Source: Algoriphagus aestuariicola
Lineage (GTDB): Bacteria; Bacteroidota; Bacteroidia; Cytophagales; Cyclobacteriaceae
Reading direction: 5' to 3'
Assembly (NCBI RefSeq): GCF_017254835.1
Contig: NZ_JAFKCW010000004.1
Coordinates: forward strand, 463,266-527,265
DNA: 64,000 nucleotides
Made by a program: the position numbers and the translations under genes. The notes below the pieces were generated by a model, which made no database searches, had not been told where the DNA came from, and was given only the letters and a program-made list of their open reading frames with translations. Position 1 is the stretch's first letter; each line of letters begins with the position of its first letter. Shown here piece after piece: positions 9,069-16,970 of the stretch.

Positions 9069-9546
9069 AGAGTTGGTGAACCTCTTTGATTTTCCTCAGA
9101 AAACTCTCGATCGATGCGTCCAGGATATGATATATTTCGTCAAATCCTTCTTCCCCTCCGTAGTAGGGATCCGGTACCGGCATACCTTCCCAACCCGTCA
9201 CGAAATCCCGCATGAGGTACACTTCCTTTTCCGGGAAGTTAAACTTCTCTTTTAAGCTTTCGAGATTGGTAAGGTTGCTTTCATCCATCGCGATGATGTA
9301 GTCAAAATCCCTGAAATCCGTGCGGTTCACCTGTCTGCCCCGATGATTGATTTTCAGGCCTTTTCTTTGGGCACATTGAATGGTCCGTTCGTCGGGGAGC
9401 TCGCCGATATGATAGTCTGAGGTGCCAGCACTGTCTGATTTGAATTTGCGCGACAATCCCAAAGCCTGGATTTTGTGGTTGAAAATGGCTTCGGCAAGTG
9501 GTGAACGACAGATGTTGCCCAAACAAACAAATAGGACTTTAATCAT
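9061..9546 (-). CDS. Low-molecular-weight protein-tyrosine phosphatase
   Basis: The 161-residue protein opens with the CX5R catalytic loop VCLGNICRSP (nucleophile Cys8, Arg14) and carries the acid DP motif VPDPYYGG near residue 125, the two hallmarks of the LMW-PTP family. Length is normal. It is the first gene of a minus-strand run with a fructosamine kinase-like and a GNAT gene. The target could be a tyrosine-phosphorylated protein or a phosphorylated fructosamine-type small molecule, given the neighbour. Confidence 0.94.
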   Translation of the reverse strand: MIKVLFVCLGNICRSPLAEAIFNHKIQALGLSRKFKSDSAGTSDYHIGELPDERTIQCAQRKGLKINHRGRQVNRTDFRDFDYIIAMDESNLTNLESLKEKFNFPEKEVYLMRDFVTGWEGMPVPDPYYGGEEGFDEIYHILDASIESFLRKIKEVHQLYV

Positions 9547-9733
9547 ATGGAGAGTTCTACTAAGGCTGTTTAACGGTGATGGAATAAACAGAACGGCTTT
9601 GAAAGTAATTATTTTTCAGGGTTTTTGCACGGGTAAAATCCCAATTTCCCCCACTTTTTTTGAGCCCATGGATTTTTTGATTTCCGGTTTTAAGAAAAAA
9701 AGAGGATTTGGTATTGAATGGCTACTTTTGGGG

Positions 9734-10987
9734 ATGAAGTTGCTATACCGTCTGTTTTTTTCAGTGATTCCGGGTATTTTGATTTTGCTAAAGCCCTTTT
9801 CCAGCAAATTGAGTCATTTTTTGGAGGGCAGAAGACATGTCTTCACAAAGTTGGGAAAATTTCGCGACTCATTCCCGGGTGCCCTTGCTTGGTTTCATGT
9901 TGCTTCCCTTGGAGAGTATGAGCAGGCTCGTCCCTTGATCGCGGCATTAAAGGCGAAAAGGCCTGAACTCGGCATCGTGGTCAGTTTTTTCAGTCCTTCA
10001 GGCTACGACCATGTCGCCAAAAAACCTCAGCCCAACCTGGATTACATTACTTATTTGCCTCTGGACAAAAAGAGCTGGGGGCAGAAGTTTGTGCAAATCC
10101 TCAAGCCGGAACTGGTATTTTTTGTCAAATACGACCTTTGGTACCACCATATCCAAGCTTTGAAAAAGCAGTCTATCCCCGTTTTTTTGGTAGCGGCGAG
10201 CCTGCGGGAGGATCAGAGTTTTTTTGGAGCTTTTGGCTCTTTTTTTCGGCAAAACCTTTTTGCAATGGACTGGATTTTTACCCAGAACAAGAAGAGCTTG
10301 GATATGCTGAAGCAAATCGGATATACCCAAGCCTCTTTGGCGGGAGACACACGTTTTGACCGTGTGGCATCCACCGCTGCCGAGCCAAAGAAAATGCAGG
10401 ATATCAAAAACTGGACAAATGGACGGCCTGTAGTCGTGGTCGGCTCCGCTTGGGAAGAAGACATGGCTATCCTCATCCCGCTGATCAATTCCCGCCCGGA
10501 CTATCGCTGGATCATCGCCCCACATGATCTCAGTCCTGAGCCCATGGATCGCTGGACCGAACGCATCCAACTTACGACCGCCAAATATTCGAAATGGGGT
10601 CAGGTAGATTCAAATTCTGTTTTGTTCATCGACAATATCGGCATGCTGTCGTCTCTATACCAATTTGCCAAAATCGCCTATGTCGGAGGTGCATTTGGGA
10701 AGGGCCTGCACAACATCCTCGAGCCGCTTGGCTTTGGCTGTCCGGTGATATTCGGAAAAGTGAAAAATACCTCCAAGTTTCCCGAGGCAGAACAGAGCCA
10801 GCTGGAAGGCTGTGGTTTTTCAGTAGCGGATGAAAGATCCCTCACCGAAGTTTTTGTTCAGTTGGAGAACCCTGAACTTTACAATCGATCAGTCTTTTCT
10901 GCACAAAATTGGGTAAAATCAAACCTTGGAGCAGCGGATCGGGTCATAGCAAAAGTTGCCGAACTAATCTCAAAACATGAAAGGTAG
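9734..10987 (+). CDS. waaA: 3-deoxy-D-manno-octulosonic acid (Kdo) transferase
   Basis: Transfers Kdo to lipid A precursor at the inner membrane (GT30 family), which shows that the organism builds Kdo-lipid A. I place the start at 9734 (KLLYRLFFSVIPGILILLKPF), which gives the N-terminal membrane anchor and the usual length of 417 residues; an in-frame ATG at 9668 would add 22 residues and cannot be excluded. Motifs include WFHVASLGEYEQARPLI, VFFVKYDLWYHH, the DTRFDRV segment and the C-terminal YVGGAFGKGLHNILEPLG nucleotide-sugar site. The 3' end overlaps rsgA by 11 bases. The upstream stretch 9547-9733 holds no recognisable gene. Confidence 0.93.
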   Translation: MKLLYRLFFSVIPGILILLKPFSSKLSHFLEGRRHVFTKLGKFRDSFPGALAWFHVASLGEYEQARPLIAALKAKRPELGIVVSFFSPSGYDHVAKKPQPNLDYITYLPLDKKSWGQKFVQILKPELVFFVKYDLWYHHIQALKKQSIPVFLVAASLREDQSFFGAFGSFFRQNLFAMDWIFTQNKKSLDMLKQIGYTQASLAGDTRFDRVASTAAEPKKMQDIKNWTNGRPVVVVGSAWEEDMAILIPLINSRPDYRWIIAPHDLSPEPMDRWTERIQLTTAKYSKWGQVDSNSVLFIDNIGMLSSLYQFAKIAYVGGAFGKGLHNILEPLGFGCPVIFGKVKNTSKFPEAEQSQLEGCGFSVADERSLTEVFVQLENPELYNRSVFSAQNWVKSNLGAADRVIAKVAELISKHER

Positions 10988-11900
10988 AGTCATCAAGTCA
11001 ACTGGTAGCTGGTATATAGTTCAGGTGGAAGATAAGATAATCTCAGCCCGCCTCAAGGGGAAATTCAAACAGGACGAGCTGAAATTGACCAACCCCATCT
11101 CGGTAGGAGATTGGGTAGAGCTGGAGGAGGAATCAGGACAAGCTACGGCTGTGATTTCCCAGATTTTGCCAAGAGAAAACTACGTGATCCGAAAGTCGAC
11201 CCGCAAGCAGCACTTCTCCCACATCATCGCAAGCAACTTGGATCAGGCGATTTTGGTCATTACGATGAAAAAACCACGTACCTCCTTCGGCTTCATCGAC
11301 AGATTTTTGGTCAGCACGGAGAGCTTTAGGATACCGGCAATCTTGGTAGTGAATAAAATGGATCAACTGGAAGGTGAGGTCGAGGAGGAATGGCTGCAGG
11401 ACATCCACGAGATCTATGAACCTTTGGGATATCCTGTAGTGGAGATCTCTGCCTTGACGGAAAAAGGGCTCAAGGAAAAATTCTTGCCCTTTATCCAAGG
11501 GAAGACTTCCCTTATCGCGGGGCATTCTGGCGTGGGAAAATCCACGCTGCTGAATGCACTGATCCCCGAGGCTAAGCAGGATACAAAGGAGATTTCCGGA
11601 TTTAGTTCAAAAGGTGTTCACACCACAACGTTTGCAGAGCTTTTCCCACTTCCTGAGGGCGGAGATTTGATCGATACACCAGGGATCAAGGAATTTGGCA
11701 TTTTGGATATAGAGGACAATGAGCTCTCGCACTATTTTCCCGAAATGAGAAAATACCTCGGGCAATGTAAATACCATAATTGTACGCACATCAACGAGCC
11801 TGGATGTGTGGTGCTAAAAAAGCTGGAAGAGGGATATATACACCCCTATCGGTATCAGAGCTACGTGAATATCCTCGACGATGAGGACAGTCACCGGTAG
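10977..11900 (+). CDS. rsgA: Ribosome small-subunit-dependent GTPase A
   Basis: Late-stage 30S assembly GTPase. The 307-residue protein has an N-terminal OB fold (MKGRVIKSTGSWYIV), then a circularly permuted GTPase domain in the order NKMD (G4), SALTEKG (G5), GHSGVGKSTLLN (G1, ~residue 182) and DTPG (G3, ~225), followed by a C-terminal zinc-binding cluster CKYHNCTHINEPGC. The permuted order plus zinc domain is diagnostic. It overlaps waaA by 11 bases, so the two are cotranscribed. Confidence 0.96.
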   Translation: MKGRVIKSTGSWYIVQVEDKIISARLKGKFKQDELKLTNPISVGDWVELEEESGQATAVISQILPRENYVIRKSTRKQHFSHIIASNLDQAILVITMKKPRTSFGFIDRFLVSTESFRIPAILVVNKMDQLEGEVEEEWLQDIHEIYEPLGYPVVEISALTEKGLKEKFLPFIQGKTSLIAGHSGVGKSTLLNALIPEAKQDTKEISGFSSKGVHTTTFAELFPLPEGGDLIDTPGIKEFGILDIEDNELSHYFPEMRKYLGQCKYHNCTHINEPGCVVLKKLEEGYIHPYRYQSYVNILDDEDSHR

Positions 11901-11904
11901 GTGG

Positions 11905-11936
11905 TTTTGAATCCAAATCAAATTGGTCTAATTTTC
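11905..11936 (+). promoter_or_regulatory. Bacteroidota-type promoter before the phosphoribosyltransferase gene
   Basis: A TTTTG box at 11905-11909 is followed after exactly 19 bases by TAATTTTC at 11929-11936, close to the -33 TTTG / -7 TAnnTTTG arrangement of Bacteroidota sigma factors. It sits 19 bases before the ATG at 11955. Confidence 0.5.
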
Positions 11937-11954
11937 CCTTTTTAAAATCATCCT

Positions 11955-12446
11955 ATGAGCGAAGTACTCAATCATAAGCAGGTCGGGCAGAAACTCACCC
12001 GAATGGCTTTCGAAATCTACGAGCGCAATCTGAATTCATCAGGTGTCGTATTTGCGGGGATCACCGGAATGGGCATGATCCTGGCCAAGCTTCTCGCCGA
12101 GGAGCTGAGGCGAATTTCACCGATTCATGTAGAGGAGCTGGAAGTGGTGCTGGACAAATCGGACGTTGCCAAATCGGAGATTGAGCTTTCGGAAAACGTG
12201 GACTTGACCAACAAAAACATCATCCTGGTCGACGATGTGCTGAATACTGGCAAGACGCTGGTCTATGCCATGAAGCCATTTTTGGACCTCGAGATCCAAA
12301 AAATGGAGATCGCGGTGCTGGTCAACCGAAGTCATGGACTTTTTCCCCTAAGACCCGACTACACCGGTTTTGAGCTGTCTACCACTTTCAATGAGCATAT
12401 CCGTGTGGATGTCTCAGGTCCACAACATTCCGTGCAATTACACTAA
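11955..12446 (+). CDS. Phosphoribosyltransferase domain protein
   Basis: The 163-residue protein has the type I phosphoribosyltransferase fold: a PRPP-binding motif [14 protein letters not shown] (~residues 92-105) and an upstream pyrophosphate-loop-like segment [16 protein letters not shown]. It looks related to PyrR/Hpt-type enzymes, which salvage or sense pyrimidines or purines; the base specificity cannot be read from sequence alone. It is followed after four bases by panB, so the two are probably one transcript from the promoter just upstream. No PyrR-type RNA target is visible. Confidence 0.82.
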   Translation: MSEVLNHKQVGQKLTRMAFEIYERNLNSSGVVFAGITGMGMILAKLLAEELRRISPIHVEELEVVLDKSDVAKSEIELSENVDLTNKNIILVDDVLNTGKTLVYAMKPFLDLEIQKMEIAVLVNRSHGLFPLRPDYTGFELSTTFNEHIRVDVSGPQHSVQLH

Positions 12447-12450
12447 GCCC

Positions 12451-13272
12451 ATGTCCGTACATTCCTCAGCGAATATCAAGCGCATCACGACCCACACCCT
12501 TCAAGAGATGAAGCACCGTGGGGAAAAAATATCCATGCTTACGGCATATGACTACTCGATGGCCAAGATCGTGGATGAGGCGGGCATCGACATCATTCTG
12601 GTGGGCGATTCTGCATCGAACGTGATGGCGGGTCACGAGACCACCCTCCCAATCACTTTGGATCAAATGATCTATCATGCCTCTGCGGTAGTTCGGGCAG
12701 TGAAGCGGGCCTTTGTGGTAGTGGACATTCCCTTTGGCAACTACCAAGGAAACAGCTCGGAAGCACTGCGATCCGCGATCCGAATCATGAAAGAATCCGG
12801 CGCCCACTCGGTCAAAGTAGAAGGAGGCTCCGAGATCAGGGAGTCCGTGGTGCGGATCCTAAGTGCCGGAGTGCCCGTAATGGGCCACTTGGGATTGACC
12901 CCTCAATCCATCTACAAGTTTGGCACCTACACTGTCAGGGCAAAGGAAGAAGCTGAGGCGCAGAAGCTACTGGAAGACGCCCAAGTTCTCGAGGAATGCG
13001 GCTGCTATGCCATTGTTTTGGAGAAGATTCCCGCGGCGCTGGCAAAGAAAGTCGCAGAGACGGTCTCCATTCCGGTGATAGGAATTGGCGCTGGTGGTGG
13101 CGTGGACGGGCAGGTACTGGTAGTGCACGACATGCTGGGCATCACCCAGGAGTTCAAACCGCGATTTTTACGCCAGTATGCCGACCTCCAGTCCGTGATG
13201 AAGAACGCGGTCAAAAATTACGTCGCTGACGTCAAAGCGAAGGATTTTCCCAACGAGTCGGAAAGTTATTGA
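12451..13272 (+). CDS. panB: 3-methyl-2-oxobutanoate hydroxymethyltransferase
   Basis: First committed step of pantothenate and coenzyme A synthesis, adding a hydroxymethyl group from methylene-tetrahydrofolate to 2-oxoisovalerate. Start taken at 12451 ([20 protein letters not shown]), which gives the usual ~273 residues; the frame extends upstream only inside the preceding gene. Motifs are [29 protein letters not shown] (metal-binding Asp), VKVEGG, and [16 protein letters not shown]. The C-terminal [21 protein letters not shown] block is typical of PanB. A very strong terminator follows. Confidence 0.95.
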   Translation: MSVHSSANIKRITTHTLQEMKHRGEKISMLTAYDYSMAKIVDEAGIDIILVGDSASNVMAGHETTLPITLDQMIYHASAVVRAVKRAFVVVDIPFGNYQGNSSEALRSAIRIMKESGAHSVKVEGGSEIRESVVRILSAGVPVMGHLGLTPQSIYKFGTYTVRAKEEAEAQKLLEDAQVLEECGCYAIVLEKIPAALAKKVAETVSIPVIGIGAGGGVDGQVLVVHDMLGITQEFKPRFLRQYADLQSVMKNAVKNYVADVKAKDFPNESESY

Positions 13273-13286
13273 TGTCTTCCTGCGCA

Positions 13287-13335
13287 AAAACAAAATCGGC
13301 TGTCCCAGATTTTCTGGGACAGCCGATTTTGTTTT
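13287..13335. terminator. Bidirectional intrinsic terminator, 23-bp perfect stem
   Basis: The arms at 13287-13309 and 13313-13335 are exact reverse complements with a three-base loop. The core is TCGGCTGTCCCAGA, and A4CA4 / T4GT4 tracts form the outer stem. It lies between panB and the convergent GH3/serine hydrolase gene and can terminate both. Confidence 0.92.
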
Positions 13336-13353
13336 CAGCCTTCAAGATCCAAA

Positions 13354-16311
13354 TTATTTGGAAGCCATGGCCTCGTAGACTATGTCGTGGATTTTGGTTC
13401 GGATTCCTTCTTGCAGCAGTTTGCCGTTTTCCGCCGCGGGGTAGACGCGATTGGAGAGGAAGACATAAACCAGTTGATTATCGGGATCAGCCCAGACGCA
13501 GGTTCCCGTGAAGCCAGTGTGCCCAAAGGTGCTTTTTGGCGCAAACTTGCTCGCAGACCCGCCTTTTCCAAATTCCGGTTCAGGCTTATCCCAGCCCCAG
13601 CCTCTTCGGCTCATGTTGGACTGTCTTTTGGTGAAGTCTTCAACCGTCTCAGGATCTATCAGCGTGACATCTCCGTAAGTTCCCTTGTTTAGCATCAGCT
13701 GCATCATCACCGCCAGATCGTTTGCGGTGCCGAAGAGACCCGCGTGACCGGCCACTCCACCGTACATGGCCGCACCAGGATCGTGCACGAAGCCATGAAC
13801 CTGGCGTTTTCGAAATGCTACATCTTCCTCTGTCGGAGCGATGTTGGTCAGTGGCATTTTCTGCCAGGGATTAAAGGTCAGTGTTTTCAGACCCAGAGGC
13901 GCATAGAAATTTTGGTCTAGAAATTCGTCCAGCGGCTGGTTGACCACGCGCTCGATCACTGCCTGCATAAAGTACATCGTCAGATCAGAGTAGACGTATT
14001 TTCTTGGTTTGGGAAGCAGATCAGACTTCACCGTCCAGCTCCAGATTGAATCTCGAAGGCCATCCCTACCAAACATGTCGTTTGACACCGGGCGGGTAAA
14101 TCCCGGCTGGGATACTGGCTTATAGTAGTCGCCGCGCCACTGACCTGACTGGACGGTGTTGACATAGTGGGGAATGAAAGCCTTCAAGCCTGCCTCATGG
14201 GTCAGGACATCTTTGAGAACGAGGTTCGCTTTGTTGGTTCCTTTCAGCTCGGGCAGGTAGTCTCCCAATGTATTGTTCATGTCCAGTTCCCCACGGCTGT
14301 GAAGGAACATGGCTGCTTGTGTGGTGGCCAACACTTTGGTGATGGAGGCGAGATCATATACCGTCTCCGGGGTGACAGGAGTCGTTTTTTTGTAGTCGAG
14401 GTATCCATAGGATTTCTGGAAAACCACCTTGCCGTCCTTCATCACCAACACATTTGCTCCGGGAGCTGCTTGGATGAGCGTCATCCTTTTGGCCACCTCG
14501 TCGATTTTTTCGAGTACTTTCCCGTCCAACCCGATGCTTTCTGGGCTGCCGTAGGATAGTCGTTGGCTTGGGGCCAAGTAGCCGCCGACGCCGTGTGAAT
14601 ATTGTCCGCTAACTGACACGGGAAGAATCCCCATTCCCGGCCTTCCTCCAAATAGTACCTGAGGGGTTAGTTTTTGAGTTTCATCGGAATTTTCATAAGC
14701 TAATACCACATTTCCGAAGCCCTCCAAAGCTTTGGCTCCATAGGCATTTCCGAATAGTACGGTGACCACTTTTTGCCTTTTTTCTAAGTCTCTGATCAGT
14801 TGCACGTCCCCCGGAGCAATGCCAAAGGCCCGCTGGGGGCTATTCGTTACCCCCATCAGACCTACCACGACTACGTCGTAGTCTTCGAGCTGCTTCATGA
14901 GCTTATAATGGGCAGATTCGCCCGCTGCTTTTTGAATGGAAAAGTGATCTACGGCCGCATATTTTTTCAAGTATTGGCTGAAGATCTTTCCATCATCCCC
15001 GATGGTTAAGCTGGCAAAACGGGTAAGGTCTAGACTTTTAAAAGGAAGGAGGTCATTTTTGTTTGAGGCGACGGTAATAGCCTCAGCATAGAGTTTTTCG
15101 ATTACGGCTTCTGTTTTTGGAGTGTTCAGGCGCTCGGTAATCTTGTAGGTATCGATAGGCCTATACTGATTGAGCCCCGCCCAATACTTGGCTTTCAATA
15201 TTTTTTTGACCCGTCGGTTGATCTCGGATTCAGTGATGGTTCCCTGTGCTACAGCATCCTTGATCAAGGTTTTTGCTTTAGGTACATCTTGTGAATAGAG
15301 GAGGACATCATTTCCAGCCAAGAGTGCCTTCAGGTCGACGTCCCCGGGTTTGTTGGCGGTCGCGACGCCTTTCATATTGAGTGCGTCGGTAAATACCAAG
15401 CCCTGGAAGTTCATGCGTTTTTGGAGCAAGTCGGTGACTACAGGCTTCGAAAGGCTAGTAGGGATGTTGGAGCCGTGGTCGAGGCTCGGCACATTGAGAT
15501 GCGCCACCATCACGGACATGAGATCTTCTCTAAAAAGCTCTTGGTACGGATATAAGTCGACATCCCAAATCCTTTTCTCGGGATGGTTGATCACCGGAAG
15601 TGCATAGTGGCTGTCGGTTTCTGTATCACCGTGTCCCGGAAAATGTTTTGCATTTGCTATGACTCCGTGGTCCTGCAGCCCCTTCATATAGGCTACTGCC
15701 CGACGGGTCACGATTTCCTTGTCCTCTCCAAAAGCCCGGTATCCAATCACGGGATTGTTGGGATTGGAGTTTACATCCACTACGGGAGCGAAGTTGATGT
15801 GCATGCCGAGTTCTTTAAACTGACGGGCGATCTCGGTTCCCATTTCGTAGATCAAATCCAGATTTTGAATGGCCCCCAAGGTCATCGCTTTGGGGAAATT
15901 GGCTACGGAGTCCAAGCGCATTCCGATTCCCCATTCGGCATCCATCGCAATGAAGAGCGGAGTTTTGGTCTGAGCCTGATAATAGTTGGTGAGTCGGGCT
16001 TGGCGATCAGGGCCTCCCTGGAAAAAAATCAGACCACCGAGGTTTTCGGTTTTGATCAAGTTGCTGATCTCGTCGACGTGGCGCTGGTCTTTGTTGGAGT
16101 AGGCGGCGACCATAAAAAGCTGCCCCAAACGCTCGTCGAAATTCAGCGAATTGAAGACGCTGTCCACCCATAATTGCTGGTCTAACAAGTCATCGCTGAC
16201 CAGGGGATCTTCATTTGCCACGAAGGGATCGACTTTGCCGGATGTGAATAAGCCCAACAAAACCAAGAGGGAAATCAAGCTCCAATGCCTCCTATTCATT
16301 ACTGAGTTCAA
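13354..16311 (-). CDS. GH3 beta-N-acetylglucosaminidase-like / serine beta-lactamase-like fusion
   Basis: The 985-residue exported protein has two catalytic modules. Residues ~35-400 are a glycoside hydrolase family 3 N domain with the NagZ-type motif KHFPGHGDTETDSH (~222-235) that supplies the acid/base His-Asp pair. After a GH3 C-like linker (~400-580), residues ~590-980 form a class C beta-lactamase/DD-peptidase-like serine hydrolase with SITK (SxxK nucleophile, ~652), YSD (~710) and HTG (~927) motifs. The start is supported by a hydrophobic signal (WSLISLLVLLGLFTSG). The pairing suggests peptidoglycan or muropeptide processing outside the cytoplasm. The architecture recurs in Bacteroidota. 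Single gene, terminated by the 13287-13335 hairpin. Confidence 0.9.
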   Translation of the reverse strand: MNSVMNRRHWSLISLLVLLGLFTSGKVDPFVANEDPLVSDDLLDQQLWVDSVFNSLNFDERLGQLFMVAAYSNKDQRHVDEISNLIKTENLGGLIFFQGGPDRQARLTNYYQAQTKTPLFIAMDAEWGIGMRLDSVANFPKAMTLGAIQNLDLIYEMGTEIARQFKELGMHINFAPVVDVNSNPNNPVIGYRAFGEDKEIVTRRAVAYMKGLQDHGVIANAKHFPGHGDTETDSHYALPVINHPEKRIWDVDLYPYQELFREDLMSVMVAHLNVPSLDHGSNIPTSLSKPVVTDLLQKRMNFQGLVFTDALNMKGVATANKPGDVDLKALLAGNDVLLYSQDVPKAKTLIKDAVAQGTITESEINRRVKKILKAKYWAGLNQYRPIDTYKITERLNTPKTEAVIEKLYAEAITVASNKNDLLPFKSLDLTRFASLTIGDDGKIFSQYLKKYAAVDHFSIQKAAGESAHYKLMKQLEDYDVVVVGLMGVTNSPQRAFGIAPGDVQLIRDLEKRQKVVTVLFGNAYGAKALEGFGNVVLAYENSDETQKLTPQVLFGGRPGMGILPVSVSGQYSHGVGGYLAPSQRLSYGSPESIGLDGKVLEKIDEVAKRMTLIQAAPGANVLVMKDGKVVFQKSYGYLDYKKTTPVTPETVYDLASITKVLATTQAAMFLHSRGELDMNNTLGDYLPELKGTNKANLVLKDVLTHEAGLKAFIPHYVNTVQSGQWRGDYYKPVSQPGFTRPVSNDMFGRDGLRDSIWSWTVKSDLLPKPRKYVYSDLTMYFMQAVIERVVNQPLDEFLDQNFYAPLGLKTLTFNPWQKMPLTNIAPTEEDVAFRKRQVHGFVHDPGAAMYGGVAGHAGLFGTANDLAVMMQLMLNKGTYGDVTLIDPETVEDFTKRQSNMSRRGWGWDKPEPEFGKGGSASKFAPKSTFGHTGFTGTCVWADPDNQLVYVFLSNRVYPAAENGKLLQEGIRTKIHDIVYEAMASK

Positions 16312-16559
16312 TTTTTAATCCTTAACTTTCAAAATATATTTGTGATTGCGACGGAAGTACGCACTTCCGGATGTCCCTGGCCGCTTCAGCGCATTGGAGA
16401 ACGGGACGATTAAATGAATATAGTAAAGATTGGGCAACATTGAACAGGCTTTAAGGTTAAAAAACGGAGAAAAGTGATCTACGGTATTTCACTTCCCTGC
16501 AAATCGGCAATTTTCCCTTTCAGTTTTCAAAATCCCAAGCAGCCGCAAAATTACAGCTC
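16312..16559. promoter_or_regulatory. Divergent intergenic region with a TATATTTG box
   Basis: These 248 bases separate the divergent GH3/serine hydrolase gene and the mutL cluster. A plus-strand TATATTTG at 16335-16342 matches the -7 consensus TAnnTTTG but lacks a TTTG at the right distance upstream and lies about 220 bases from the next gene. I see no ORF, RNA or repeat here. Confidence 0.3.
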
Positions 16560-16970
16560 ATGAAATTCCCCTCCATATTCCGTACCGCCGCACCAATGCG
16601 ATTTGATATCAAACCCCGCTACTACGATCCGATCAAGGAAGAGATCGAAGAGCGCACTGCCCGTATCAAAAAGGAGTTGGAGGAAGACGGGCTCTTGAAT
16701 CCAGAGGAAGTAGAGGCACGCTCCAAATCCTACGGAGGGGGGATTCGGGGCGCTTTTTCCCAACATCGGGGTATTAAGCCCAAGAGCCAAAGCATGTTCA
16801 ATTCCACCGCGATGATCCGTACGCTGCTGTTTTTTGGGATGATCATCGCTGCCTTTGGATACATCTATATTGGCCCGGAAATCCTCAACTACATGCTCTA
16901 TGCGGCACTGGTTCTTGGGGGATTCTACTATTTTTCCAGATTCATAAAGCGGGGGAGGAAAGATGACTGA
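16560..16970 (+). CDS. Conserved-looking small membrane protein upstream of mutL
   Basis: I do not recognise a named family. The 136-residue product has a basic/acidic N-terminal half (YYDPIKEEIEERTARIKKEL, a predicted amphipathic or coiled helix), a glycine-rich GGGIRGAFS segment, and two hydrophobic helices at ~84-103 and ~107-127, ending in a positively charged tail RFIKRGRKDD. The stop overlaps mutL by 8 bases, so it is cotranscribed and likely translationally coupled with mutL. No function can be assigned. Confidence 0.75.
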   Translation: MKFPSIFRTAAPMRFDIKPRYYDPIKEEIEERTARIKKELEEDGLLNPEEVEARSKSYGGGIRGAFSQHRGIKPKSQSMFNSTAMIRTLLFFGMIIAAFGYIYIGPEILNYMLYAALVLGGFYYFSRFIKRGRKDD

